DNA of 64,000 nt from positions 910,785 through 974,784 of the forward strand of contig NZ_JACIDK010000001.1 in NCBI RefSeq assembly GCF_014196295.1. The letters are read 5' to 3'. This stretch comes from Phenylobacterium haematophilum (GTDB taxonomy: Bacteria; Pseudomonadota; Alphaproteobacteria; Caulobacterales; Caulobacteraceae). The position numbers and the translations under genes are program-made. Numbering within the stretch: position 1 is the first letter of the stretch; each line of letters opens with the position of its first letter. The notes under the pieces were generated by a model, which worked only from the letters and a program-made list of their open reading frames with translations, did no database searches and was not told the DNA's origin. Positions 31,916-40,331 of this stretch are shown piece after piece.

Positions 31916-32472
31916 CGCTCGATCGTCCCCGTCCGGCGGATCTTCTTCTGCAGCTGCAGCACGCCATAGACCAGCGCCTCAGCCGTCGGCGGGCACCCGG
32001 GGACATAGATGTCGACCGGAACGATGCGGTCGCAGCCGCGCACCACCGAATAGGAGAAGTAATAGTAGCCGCCACCGTTGGCGCACGACCCCATGGAGAT
32101 GACGTAGCGCGGCTCAGGCATCTGGTCGTAGACCTTGCGCAGTGCCGGGGCCATCTTGTTGCACAGAGTGCCCGCGACGATCATCACGTCCGACTGGCGT
32201 GGGCTGGCGCGCGGCGCGAAGCCGTAGCGCTCCAGATCGTAGCGCGGCATCGACGCCTGCATCATCTCGACGGCGCAGCAGGCCAGGCCGAACGTCATCC
32301 ACATCAGCGAGCCCGTACGGGCCCAGGTGATCAGGTCGTCGGCGGCGGCGGTGATGAAGCCCTTGTCGGCGAGCTCGCTGGAGACGCCGTCGAAGAAGGG
32401 ATCATGAAGCTTGGGGTCGTAGCCTTCGACCGTCGTGCGGCCGGCCGAACCCGCGGGAACGATCACTCCCAT
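31912..32472 (-). CDS. nuoB: NADH-quinone oxidoreductase subunit B
   Basis: Carries terminal cluster N2 that reduces quinone. From the ATG at 32472 the protein has 186 residues ([14 protein letters not shown]), and the Cys ligands are in [18 protein letters not shown] and [11 protein letters not shown]. The open frame extends upstream into nuoA, but that part is unrelated; the chosen start overlaps the nuoA stop by 10 bp. Confidence 0.96.
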   Translation of the reverse strand: MGVIVPAGSAGRTTVEGYDPKLHDPFFDGVSSELADKGFITAAADDLITWARTGSLMWMTFGLACCAVEMMQASMPRYDLERYGFAPRASPRQSDVMIVAGTLCNKMAPALRKVYDQMPEPRYVISMGSCANGGGYYYFSYSVVRGCDRIVPVDIYVPGCPPTAEALVYGVLQLQKKIRRTGTIER

Positions 32473-32840
32473 TCCAGGGCGCCTTTCTTCCATTCGTAGA
32501 TGAAGCCGACGGTCAGCACGCCGAGGAAGGTCATCATCGACCAGAAGGCGAACTGTCCGAGCTCCAGCGGCAGCTTCATGAGCGAGACGGCCCACGGGAA
32601 CAGGAACGCCACTTCAAGGTCGAAAATGATGAAGAGGATCGAGACCAGATAGAACCGGACGTCGAACTTCATTCGCGCATCGTCGAAAGCGTTGAAGCCG
32701 CACTCGTACGTGGACAGCTTCTCGGGATCCGGGGCCTGCGGCGACAGCGTGGCCGAAGCCACGATGAATGCGAGGCCCAGGGCGGTCGCGATCCCAAGGA
32801 AGATCACGATGGGCAGATACTGCAAAAGAAAGGCGTTCAT
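32463..32840 (-). CDS. nuoA: NADH-quinone oxidoreductase subunit A
   Basis: Three-helix membrane subunit and first gene of the complex I operon. The 125-residue protein starts [20 protein letters not shown] with a GAGGA site nine bases before. [21 protein letters not shown] and [20 protein letters not shown] are diagnostic. A longer frame upstream to 33098 is not supported. Confidence 0.96.
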   Translation of the reverse strand: MNAFLLQYLPIVIFLGIATALGLAFIVASATLSPQAPDPEKLSTYECGFNAFDDARMKFDVRFYLVSILFIIFDLEVAFLFPWAVSLMKLPLELGQFAFWSMMTFLGVLTVGFIYEWKKGALEWE

Positions 32841-33003
32841 GGAATCCTCGAAGGAGTCGCGCGCCCTTCTAGACCAGCATTGCTCAGGGTTCAAACGGCG
32901 TGGTGCGACCGGTGGTATCGCAAATGCGCGCAACCTGCATCGTCTGTGAATTCGGACGCCGACGCCCGTGATCCAGGCTCCCCCCATCTTCGGGTCGATA
33001 GAA

Positions 33004-33026
33004 TTGCGATTAATAATTACTCTCAA
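33004..33026 (-). promoter_or_regulatory. 23-bp palindromic operator candidate upstream of nuoA
   Basis: The minus strand reads TTGAGAGTAAT, a central T, ATTAATCGCAA. Nine of eleven pairs around the centre are symmetrical (pattern TTGxGAxTAAT-x-ATTAxTCxCAA). It stands out as AT-rich in GC-rich DNA, about 165 bp before nuoA, and TTGAGA could double as a -35. The 7-1-7 symmetry recalls Fur-type boxes, and Fur regulation of iron-rich enzymes is known in Caulobacter; the regulator here is not proven. Confidence 0.45.
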
Positions 33027-33105
33027 CACTGAGGCCCCTCCCCCGCCCCTCGCGCAAGAAATTGCAGGCCAAGGCGGTTTATCCACAGCTGCGCGCAATT
33101 GGCCG

Positions 33106-33134
33106 TTGACACGATTCCGGGTCGGTCATATCAG
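33106..33134 (+). promoter_or_regulatory. Sigma-70 promoter of tRNA-Asp
   Basis: TTGACA (33106-33111), a 17-base spacer and TATCAG (33129-33134) form a near-consensus promoter. Predicted transcript start is near 33141, about 22 bases before the mature tRNA. Confidence 0.75.
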
Positions 33135-33162
33135 ACGCCCCTCGCGGCGACGTCGCCGTCAC

Positions 33163-33239
<77 letters not shown>

Positions 33240-33415
33240 CTTCTTCCTTAAAACTCAAATAGATAGCGCCAACCGGGCGCCGCCTGCGTTCGCGCTGTTC
33301 GGCGCGCAGGCCACACTGCGACAGGCGCACGCCAGCCCTTACAAAAACTTGGAACGGCTCAGCTTGACTTGAGGTGGAGCGCGGCGTCCGCTTCTCCCAA
33401 TGAGGGAGTAAAGCA

Positions 33416-34093
33416 ATGCTACGAGTCCATGTGCCTGTTCTCGCCTTTGCGGCGGCCTCCTGCCTCTGGTCCGGTTCGGCCCAGGCGGCCCGCTACTACG
33501 ACGTCACGCTCAAGGGCGAGCTGGTCAACGAATTGGGCTACAGCCCTTGGGAGCTCAATACCGGGGTCGACCAGAACCTCGCGATCGGCGACATCGTCAC
33601 CCTGACCGCACGTTTCAGCGCCGATCGCGCCTTTGAGCAAGGCGGCGGGTTCGTCGCTGGGCTGTACGGCCTGCCGGCCAGCGGCGCGGAGTTCTGGCGG
33701 CTGGACGTCGGCGGGCTGAGTTGGACCTCGACCCACGAAATGTACGACGGCTTTCCGATCTACGTGGATGACGAAAAGTTCTACGCCGATCCCTCGATCC
33801 GTTTCTCCGGCGGCAAGGTGACCGGGATCTCCGGCGAGATGGTGCCGACTTCGACCGACACGATCCCGGTATTCCGGCTCGCCGACTTCCGGATCGAGCC
33901 CGGCGAGGGCCTTTACGGCAACACCTACGGGACTCAAGGCTTCAAGGGGACCTGGGACTACGCACACTCTTCAGCCGTGCTCTCAGGCGTTCCCGAGCCT
34001 ACTACCTGGGCGATCATGATCGTCGGGTTCGGAATGACCGGTGCGGCTATCAGGGCCGCGCGGCGCGCTCGCACGGCGACGGCCGCCGCCTGA
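33416..34093 (+). CDS. PEPxxWA-CTERM sorting-domain protein
   Basis: A 225-residue exported protein. The signal peptide is MLRVHVPVLAFAAASCLWSG, ending about AQA at residue 23. A mature beta-rich domain of unknown function follows (RYYDVTLKGELVNE and later FKGTWDYAHSSA). The C-terminus, at about residues 192-225, is a PEP-CTERM anchor: VPEPTTWAIMIVGFGMTGAA, then an Arg-rich end. The anchor is normally processed by an exosortase, and no exosortase gene is in this window. GAGGGAG precedes the ATG. Stands alone with its own terminator. Confidence 0.87.
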   Translation: MLRVHVPVLAFAAASCLWSGSAQAARYYDVTLKGELVNELGYSPWELNTGVDQNLAIGDIVTLTARFSADRAFEQGGGFVAGLYGLPASGAEFWRLDVGGLSWTSTHEMYDGFPIYVDDEKFYADPSIRFSGGKVTGISGEMVPTSTDTIPVFRLADFRIEPGEGLYGNTYGTQGFKGTWDYAHSSAVLSGVPEPTTWAIMIVGFGMTGAAIRAARRARTATAAA

Positions 34094-34102
34094 ACAGCCG
34101 AC

Positions 34103-34130
34103 AAGGCGCTCCGCCCGGCGGAGCGCCTCT
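34103..34130 (+). terminator. Hairpin terminator after the PEP-CTERM gene
   Basis: An 11 bp perfect stem (34104-34114 with 34118-34128, AGGCGCTCCGC and complement) with a 3-base loop lies 10 bases past the stop codon. No T-run follows, only TCTCGCC, so termination may be inefficient or Rho-assisted. Confidence 0.55.
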
Positions 34131-34245
34131 CGCCTTGGCGCTTGACCATTCCTGACGACGCGCGGTCCCCTGCCCCGTCGTTGGGAGGATGACGCCCGGT
34201 CGGGGTGGGCCTGGTGGTGCTCGACCGCCTCCTGCATCGCCGCGC

Positions 34246-34821
34246 CTAGGCGGACGCGTCGCGCATTCCCTTCAGCGCCAGGCCCCAGCGAGCCAGTTCG
34301 TCCAGCATGGCCTTCGCCGAGGCGAGGTGGATCTCGTTCGGAGTGAAGCGCTTCTCCTCGTCCAGGTGCTGGCTGAACATCGGGATCATGACCTGCTCGG
34401 GCAGCGGCATGATCTTGAAGCTGGTCATCATCAGCTTTTCCGCCTGCGTGGCGCGGATCCCGCCGGATACGCCGCCATAGCTGACGAAGCCGGCGACCTT
34501 GTTGTGCCACTCGAGCACCAGATAGTTCATCGCGTTCACAAGCGAGGGCGGCGGCCCGAAATTGTACTCCGGCGTCACGAACACAAAGGCGTCGGCGCTC
34601 TCGACGCTCTTGCTCCAGGCCTTGGTGTGGTCGTGCTCGTACTTGCGCAGGCGCGGATGGTGGGGCTCGTCGAACACCGGCAAGGCGTAGTCCGCCAGAT
34701 CCTCCAGGCTCACATCAAAGCCGCCGTGAGCCTTGGCGTACTCCTCGAACCAGCGCCCGATCGAGATGCCGACGCGCCCCGGCCGGGTCGAACAGACTAT
34801 GACATTGAGCTTGAGGGCCAT
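34246..34821 (-). CDS. NADPH-dependent FMN reductase family protein
   Basis: A 191-residue flavodoxin-like protein. The phosphate-binding loop is VIVCSTRPGRVGISIG (about residues 7-22), and FVTPEYNFGPPPSLVNAMNYL matches the PEYN motif of the family. A role as quinone or azo reductase, or as reduced-flavin donor, is possible. It is 238 bp from the flavin monooxygenase gene ending at 35060, in the same direction; a functional link is not shown. Confidence 0.88.
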   Translation of the reverse strand: MALKLNVIVCSTRPGRVGISIGRWFEEYAKAHGGFDVSLEDLADYALPVFDEPHHPRLRKYEHDHTKAWSKSVESADAFVFVTPEYNFGPPPSLVNAMNYLVLEWHNKVAGFVSYGGVSGGIRATQAEKLMMTSFKIMPLPEQVMIPMFSQHLDEEKRFTPNEIHLASAKAMLDELARWGLALKGMRDASA

Positions 34822-35059
34822 GAGGAATCTCCGAGCGGCAAATCGGTCCCAGCATAGTCACGCCCGCGCGCCGAAGTCGCCCGGTACGACGTTTTTGCGC
34901 AGCTATAAGGGGTCCCCGCGCCCGAATGCGGGCAAGCCTGGGATCATCTGGCGGATAGAGTGGCGCGCCTCAGTTGGGAAAGACGCGCGATACATCCTGA
35001 CCGCTGCCGCCCGGACCGATCTTGCGGCACGCAGACGGCCGAAGTTCGCCCTTCGCCCC
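34822..35059. other. Intergenic region
   Basis: About 238 bases between the FMN reductase start and the monooxygenase stop. No gene, clear terminator or promoter was recognised. Confidence 0.5.
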
Positions 35060-36979
35060 CTAACGAACCAATTCGGCGCTCTCGGTGAGCACGAAGTCGT
35101 TGGGGTCGGGCGCCAGCGTCGCGCGCCAATAGTCCACCAGTGCAAAGGGCCAATTCTGGCTGACCCGGCCGTTCGCGCTCTTGTACCAGCTGCTGACCTG
35201 CGGCGCGCCCCACGCCATGAGGCTGTTGCCGGCGTCGACCCGCTCGTTGAACGCGTCGTGCACGTCGCGTCGCGGCTCCATCGCCACGGCACCGGTCTGG
35301 GCCAGCAGCTTCAGGCACCCGACGATGTAGCGGACGCTGCACTCCGAGAAGAAGATGATCGAGCCGTTGACCACGATGTTGGTGTTGGGCCCATAGATCA
35401 TGAACAGGTTCGGGAATCCCGGCGTGGTCATGCCTAGATAGGCGCGCGCATCGCCGCCCCAGGTCTCGTGCAGGTCGGCGCCGCCCCGGCCCTTGATCTT
35501 CATCGGCCACAGGAACTTCGAGGCGTAGAATCCCGTACCGTAGATGATCACGTCGAAGTCGCGAACCTTCCCATCGGCGGTGACGACCCCGGTCTCGGTG
35601 ATCTCGCTGATGCTGTCGGTGACCAGCTCAACATTCGGGCGCTGCAGCGCCGCCATCCAGACTCCGTTGTCGAGCAGCGAACGCTTGCCGCCCACCGGAT
35701 AGGTCGGGATCACCTTCTCCACCAAGTCCGGCCGGTTGGGCGCCTGCGCGGCGATGGCCATGGCGATCATGTCGCGAAAGCCTTGGTTCAGTTCGCTGAC
35801 CGCGGTCGGCGGGCCGTTCCAGCCTGGGTCCGCGGTGACCATGGGCAGCAGCCCGTCGGTGACCATCCAGAACATCCAGAACCGGTACCATTTGTCGTAG
35901 AACGGCACGTGCTCCAACAACCAGTTCATCCCCTCGGGGACGTCCTCGTGATAGTGCGCGACCGGGAAGCCCCAGGGCGGCGTGCGCTGGAAGACGGTCA
36001 GGCTGGCGACCTTGCCGGCGATTTCAGGAACGAACTGATAGGCGCTGGCCCCAGTGCCGATCACGGCCACCCGCTTGCCCGTCAGGTCGACGTCATGACG
36101 CCATTCCGCCGAGTGGAAGGCCGGCCCGGCGAAGCGCTCCCGCCCCTTGATTTCGGGGAAGCGCGGTCGATTAAGCTGACCCACTGCCGTGACGACAGCA
36201 TTGGCCTCGACGTGCTCGACGCCCTCGGGCGTACTGAGGCGGACCTTCCAGACACCGCGGCGATCGTCCCAAACCATCTCCTCGACCGTGGTCGAAAAGC
36301 GGATGTGCTTCTTCAGGTCGTGCTTCGCGGCCACGCGGCGAAAATAGTCCAACAGAACCGGCTGGGTGGAGAAGTGCTGCGGCCAGAAGTGGTTAGGCTC
36401 GAAGCTGTACGAATACATGTGGTTGGAAGAGTCGACCCGACAGCCGGGATAGGTGTTTTCCAGCCAAGTACCGCCGACGTCCGCGTTCTTCTCCACCACC
36501 TGGAACGGCACGCCCGCCTGCTCCAGCCGCAGCGCAGTCAGCAACCCGGACATCCCGGCCCCAATCACCAAGACGTGCAGGCGGCGCGCCACCGTCTTCA
36601 GCTCGGGCGACCAGTTGGGATCCTTAGAGGAATGCCCGTCCAGCGCCAGCTCATCGGTCAGGAACTCGCCGTAGCCGTCCGGAATGTCTGCTCCGGCCAC
36701 GAAACTCATCATCTGCCGGACCATGTCAGCCGACGGCGTCGGCGCCATTGGGACCTTGCCGGTCAGGTAGTCGGTGATCGCCGCCTTGGCGAGCTCGCGC
36801 ATCTTGGCCTGCTCGGCCTCCGGCACGCCGGTCTCGCCGCGCGACAGCGGCGTATAGGCCGGCCGCCACTCGGGCCGCAGCCAACTGGGATCGCCGGTGA
36901 GGTGCACCATCGCCGCAGACAACGCCGGCAAGTGCGCCGTTTCCAACGCCTGGTCGAGAGGCCCGAGGTCCACGGCCAT
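35060..36979 (-). CDS. Baeyer-Villiger flavin monooxygenase, HAPMO-like
   Basis: FAD/NADPH enzyme that inserts oxygen next to a ketone. The 639-residue protein has an N-terminal extension of about 130 residues, then the FAD motif VIGAGMSGLLTALRLEQAG (G140 onward), the fingerprint FAGPAFHSAEW (FxGxxxHxxxW) and the NADPH motif VAVIGTGASAYQ. The extension and total length match 4-hydroxyacetophenone monooxygenase (640 residues), not the shorter cyclohexanone type or AlmA. It lies 82 bp downstream of a CYP153-like P450 gene in the same direction, suggesting a shared oxidative pathway. Substrate unknown. Confidence 0.9.
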   Translation of the reverse strand: MAVDLGPLDQALETAHLPALSAAMVHLTGDPSWLRPEWRPAYTPLSRGETGVPEAEQAKMRELAKAAITDYLTGKVPMAPTPSADMVRQMMSFVAGADIPDGYGEFLTDELALDGHSSKDPNWSPELKTVARRLHVLVIGAGMSGLLTALRLEQAGVPFQVVEKNADVGGTWLENTYPGCRVDSSNHMYSYSFEPNHFWPQHFSTQPVLLDYFRRVAAKHDLKKHIRFSTTVEEMVWDDRRGVWKVRLSTPEGVEHVEANAVVTAVGQLNRPRFPEIKGRERFAGPAFHSAEWRHDVDLTGKRVAVIGTGASAYQFVPEIAGKVASLTVFQRTPPWGFPVAHYHEDVPEGMNWLLEHVPFYDKWYRFWMFWMVTDGLLPMVTADPGWNGPPTAVSELNQGFRDMIAMAIAAQAPNRPDLVEKVIPTYPVGGKRSLLDNGVWMAALQRPNVELVTDSISEITETGVVTADGKVRDFDVIIYGTGFYASKFLWPMKIKGRGGADLHETWGGDARAYLGMTTPGFPNLFMIYGPNTNIVVNGSIIFFSECSVRYIVGCLKLLAQTGAVAMEPRRDVHDAFNERVDAGNSLMAWGAPQVSSWYKSANGRVSQNWPFALVDYWRATLAPDPNDFVLTESAELVR

Positions 36980-37061
36980 GACACGTCTCCACCCTGGTTA
37001 TCGTTGTTATGCGAGAAGACTACGCCTCTCGCGGCCCAGGGAAAGGGCGCCGTTGCGTCAG

Positions 37062-38321
37062 CTAGGCATGAATGCGGACCGGCAGCGTCTCATAGCCCTT
37101 CACGAAGCTGGAGCGCACCCTGCGCGGTTCGCCGACCACCTCCACGTGCTTGAAGCGCTTGAGGATTTCCTCCCAGACGATGCGCAGCTGCATCTCCGCC
37201 AGGCGATTGCCGACGCAGCGGTGGATGCCGAAGCCGAAGGACAGGTGCTGGCGCGCGCGTTCACGGTCGATGACGAAGGCGTCGGGGTTGGCGATCACTT
37301 CGTCGTCGCGGTTGCCGGAGACGTACCACATCACGACCTTGTCGCCCTTGCGGATCAGCTTTCCGCCGACCTCGATATCCTCCAGCGCGGTCCGCCGCAT
37401 GTGGGCCAGCGGCGTCTGCCAGCGGATGATTTCCGACACCATCGACGGGATCAGCCCGTGATCCGCCTTCAGCTTGTCGTACTGCTCGGGGTTCTGGTTC
37501 AGCGCCAGCAGCCCGCCGCTGATCGAGTTGCGGGTGGTGTCGTTGCCGCCGACGATCAGCAGGATGATGTTCCCGAGATACTCGTCCGGGTTCATGTTCC
37601 GCGTCGCCTCGCCATGCGCCAGCATCGAGACGAGATCGCCCGCCGGCGGCCGGTTGACCCGCTCGTTCCAGAGCTCGGTGAAGCTGGCCAGGCATTCCAT
37701 CAGCTCGGCCTGCCGCGCCTCCTCGGTCTCGCAGAGCGCACCGGGCATCGGGATCGTGGTGGCGACGTCCGACCAGCGCGTCAGCTTGCGGCGGTGCTCG
37801 AACGGATAATCGAACAGGGTCGCCAACATCTGGGTGGTCAACTCGATAGAGACCCGGTCGACCCAGTCGAAAGTCTCGCCGACCGGCAGGTCGTCCAGGA
37901 TCCGCCCCGCCCGCTCACGGATGATCGGTTCCAGCACCTGCAGGTTCGCGGGCGACACCACCGGACTGACAGTCTTGCGCTGCACGTCGTGCTTGGGCGG
38001 ATCCATGGCGATGAAGCTGGGACGGCGCAGATCCGGACGCGCGTCACGGATTGTGATCCCGCCCAGCGCCGCCTCCGACGAGAAGACGCCATGGTTGGTG
38101 TCGACGGCCATGATGTCGTTGAACTTGGTGATCGACCAGTACGGCCCGAACTCACTGTCGCGGCACCAGTGCACCGGGTCCTCGCGCCGCAGCCGCTCGA
38201 AGTACGGCCAGTGGGTGTCGGTGCGGAAGAGATCGGGGTCGCCGGGGTGGAAGTCCTCCAGCGGCAAGGAATAGGCCCTGGCCTTGGCCTCGTCGGCCAG
38301 CTTCATGGCGCCGTCAGCCAT
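37062..38321 (-). CDS. Cytochrome P450, CYP153 family (alkane terminal hydroxylase-like)
   Basis: A 419-residue soluble P450. The heme motif FGFGIHRCVGNR has Cys369 as ligand, ExxR is in EIIRWQTP, and the I-helix is VGGNDTTRNS with the acid-alcohol pair. PYFERLREEDPVHW-like, FIAMDPPKHDVQRKTVSPVV and KLTRWSDV segments are strongly like CYP153A alkane omega-hydroxylases. Such enzymes need a ferredoxin and a ferredoxin reductase; neither is next to it here. Start ATG at 38321; an alternative internal Met is at codon 6. Probably cotranscribed with the downstream monooxygenase. Confidence 0.9.
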   Translation of the reverse strand: MADGAMKLADEAKARAYSLPLEDFHPGDPDLFRTDTHWPYFERLRREDPVHWCRDSEFGPYWSITKFNDIMAVDTNHGVFSSEAALGGITIRDARPDLRRPSFIAMDPPKHDVQRKTVSPVVSPANLQVLEPIIRERAGRILDDLPVGETFDWVDRVSIELTTQMLATLFDYPFEHRRKLTRWSDVATTIPMPGALCETEEARQAELMECLASFTELWNERVNRPPAGDLVSMLAHGEATRNMNPDEYLGNIILLIVGGNDTTRNSISGGLLALNQNPEQYDKLKADHGLIPSMVSEIIRWQTPLAHMRRTALEDIEVGGKLIRKGDKVVMWYVSGNRDDEVIANPDAFVIDRERARQHLSFGFGIHRCVGNRLAEMQLRIVWEEILKRFKHVEVVGEPRRVRSSFVKGYETLPVRIHA

Positions 38322-38440
38322 CGCGCGATCTCCCTATGTGATCGACGCCTGGTCGCAGCTGCCGCCCGGCGCCGTTGAGCCGATGAAAGCTCAATCCGCA
38401 CGCGGTCACAACAACCCTTTGAATCCAAACTAAGTTCGGT
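38322..38440. other. Intergenic region, probable P450 promoter
   Basis: 119 bases between the deaminase stop and the P450 start, same strand. No confident promoter or terminator motif. Confidence 0.4.
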
Positions 38441-38911
38441 TCAGACCGGCTGGCGCGCCTTCCAGGCGGCATAGAGCGACGGCTCGCTGGTCGGCAGCGG
38501 ATGATGGGCGATGTCGATCGCCTGCGCGTCCAGCGGCAGCGCCATTTGGGCGTAGACCCCCGCGGTCGAGAGACCGAAGGGTTCGCCATCATCATTCGAG
38601 TAGCAGAAGCGCACCCTGCGCACGCCGGTCATGTGCATGGCAGCAAGGCACATCGGACACGGCTGGCCGCTGGCATAGACCACGCAGCCATCCAGCCGCG
38701 GCGCGCCCAGCGCCTGCGCGGCGCGACGCATCGCCGTCAGTTCGGCATGAGCCGTCGGGTCGCCGGTCGCGCCGATCTCGTTGACGCCGGTGGCGATGAC
38801 CACGCCGTCCTTGACCACCACCGCCCCGAACGGACGGCCCCCGTGGCCAACGACATTGGCCATCGCCAACTCCACGGCCTGCGACAGGAAATCCGCATCA
38901 CTCGCCATCAT
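38441..38911 (-). CDS. Nucleobase deaminase (guanine/cytosine deaminase-like)
   Basis: A 156-residue zinc deaminase of the CDA fold. The zinc and catalytic motifs are HAELTAMRRA (HAE, His about 57) and PCPMCLAAM (PCxxC). Overall layout, with GRPFGAVVVKDGVVIATGVNE at the N-terminus, resembles B. subtilis guanine deaminase. The specificity region at the C-terminus cannot be read with confidence. Two adjacent ATGs; it starts 3 bp after the aldo/keto reductase stop, so the two genes form an operon. Confidence 0.87.
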   Translation of the reverse strand: MMASDADFLSQAVELAMANVVGHGGRPFGAVVVKDGVVIATGVNEIGATGDPTAHAELTAMRRAAQALGAPRLDGCVVYASGQPCPMCLAAMHMTGVRRVRFCYSNDDGEPFGLSTAGVYAQMALPLDAQAIDIAHHPLPTSEPSLYAAWKARQPV

Positions 38912-38913
38912 CC

Positions 38914-39852
38914 CTACCCCGGCTCCTGGGCTTGGCGGATCCGCCGCAGCACCTCCGGCGGCAGGGCCATGCCCGAGGCCGCCAGATTGTCGATCAGGTG
39001 CGCCATCCGCGTCGTACCAACAACGGCGCAGGAGACGTTTGGATCAGCCAGCACATAGGCCAGCGCCGCCTGGGCCCCCGTCATCCCGTCGAGCGCCTGC
39101 AGGAAGCCGAAGCGTGCGCCTTTGACGACGTCGCTCCGATGGTTCTTGAGCGCCCGCAGCGCGTACCAGATGTCCCGCGGCGCGCGCAGGCGCAGCAACT
39201 GCCTGTTCGCGTGACCCATGGCCAGCGCCATGCCAGCCAGCACGCCTTTGCCCTGTTCCGCGGCTCCGGCGATCAGGGCCGCGCGCTCCGGTCGCAGCAC
39301 GTTGTAGTCGACCATCACGACATCGAAGTCCGGCAAACCGATGATGTGCTCGATCACCACCGGATCGAAGCTGTTGGCGCCGACAGCACCCACCAGATCA
39401 CGACGCTTGAGCAACGCCAGGGCGTCCAGCATCTCGCCGTCGAGCTCGGCCACGGCCGGCCCATGCAGTTGCAGCAGCGGCAGGCGCTCAAGGCCGAGGT
39501 TGCGGAGGCTGCGCTCCACGCTGGCGATGATCGCCGACGGCCGGAAGTCGCGCGCCACGCGTGAGCCGTCGTGATAGGTTCCCGCCTTGGTGGCGACCAC
39601 GACGCCGTCCAGCGCCCTGCCCTTTAAGGCACGCCCCAACCTCGGCTCGGCCTCGCCACCGGAGTAGGCCGCGCCGGTGTCAAAGAACGTAACGCCGCGA
39701 TCCAGCGCCGCGTGGACGAGTTTCGTCGCCTGGCGCTCGTCGAAGGCCTTCTGCCCCCACCAGCTCGCGCAGCCGAGGCCGATTTCGGAGACCGTCAGTC
39801 CGGTGCGGCCGAGGGCGCGATAGCGCATGGCGTTGGTGGTCGGTTGCAACAT
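38914..39852 (-). CDS. Aldo/keto reductase
   Basis: NAD(P)H-dependent TIM-barrel oxidoreductase. From ATG 39852 the protein has 312 residues and starts MLQPTTNAMRYRALGRTGLT; ATG 39828 (MRYRALG) is an equally likely start, and no strong ribosome binding site decides between them. The catalytic-site motifs are FFDTGAAYSGGEAEPRLGRAL (Asp and Tyr), VVATKAG (Lys) and LLQLHGP (His). The pattern resembles L-galactose or D-threo-aldose 1-dehydrogenases. An open frame to 40008 exists, but its N-terminal part is not family-like. Operon with the deaminase. Confidence 0.85.
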   Translation of the reverse strand: MLQPTTNAMRYRALGRTGLTVSEIGLGCASWWGQKAFDERQATKLVHAALDRGVTFFDTGAAYSGGEAEPRLGRALKGRALDGVVVATKAGTYHDGSRVARDFRPSAIIASVERSLRNLGLERLPLLQLHGPAVAELDGEMLDALALLKRRDLVGAVGANSFDPVVIEHIIGLPDFDVVMVDYNVLRPERAALIAGAAEQGKGVLAGMALAMGHANRQLLRLRAPRDIWYALRALKNHRSDVVKGARFGFLQALDGMTGAQAALAYVLADPNVSCAVVGTTRMAHLIDNLAASGMALPPEVLRRIRQAQEPG

Positions 39853-40008
39853 CACGTCCGGGACGACGCCTAGGGGTCGCTGCGGGGTCCGCAACGCCTG
39901 CGTCAGTCTCCGACTGCCTAGCCGCAGGCGTGACTCGTGCGCAAGCCCGCGCCTGCTCCAAATCGTCGACTGCGCAACGGTTTGCATGCCTGCTGGCCCA
40001 CTGGACAA

Positions 40009-40204
40009 GATAGACTAATTCTCTTCCAATCCAGTTTTGTATGCACCTCAATTCCCACAATTGAATATTAGCGCAATACAATTGTGAATATTATATCTCA
40101 ACCTAATTTAACAAGCGAGACTATTGGGGACGCTCATCGCGGCGGCATCTGCGGACGTGGCCACGCTTACCTCAGGTCGAAACCCCACAGAACCACCGTT
40201 CGCC
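40009..40204. other. AT-rich intergenic region with inverted repeat
   Basis: About 195 bases between the divergent aldo/keto reductase and ECF sigma genes. Positions 40013-40118 are clearly AT-rich against the surrounding high-GC DNA. It contains the inverted repeat at 40056-40086 and a repeated CAATTG-AATATTA pattern. No gene. Confidence 0.6.
40056..40086. repeat. Inverted repeat CACAATTG-N15-CAATTGTG
   Basis: Perfect 8 bp arms (40056-40063 and 40079-40086) are separated by 15 bases. The spacing of about two DNA turns between arm centres suits a dimeric regulator. It could control the aldo/keto reductase operon, the sigma factor gene, or both. Confidence 0.5.
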
Positions 40205-40233
40205 TTGAACACGCATGCACCAGGTAATAGTAA
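40205..40233 (+). promoter_or_regulatory. Candidate sigma-70 promoter of the ECF sigma gene
   Basis: TTGAAC (40205-40210) and TAGTAA (40228-40233) with a 17-base spacer. Predicted transcript start near 40240, giving a leader of about 90 bases before the ATG at 40332. Confidence 0.5.
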
Positions 40234-40331
40234 CAACGTTATCCGATGTCGACGCGTTCAGGCTACGGCCTCGGAGGGGGGAGAAGAAGGGACGAGGGCC
40301 TGCTGAGCCTTTGCGTGGAGGGCTACCCCCA

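Larger units (their letters stand above)
32841..33162. other. Divergent regulatory region nuoA / tRNA-Asp
   Basis: About 320 bases with no gene. It holds the tRNA-Asp promoter on the plus strand (33106-33134) and a palindrome (33004-33026) that may control nuoA on the minus strand. The rest shows no structure I can assign. Confidence 0.7.
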
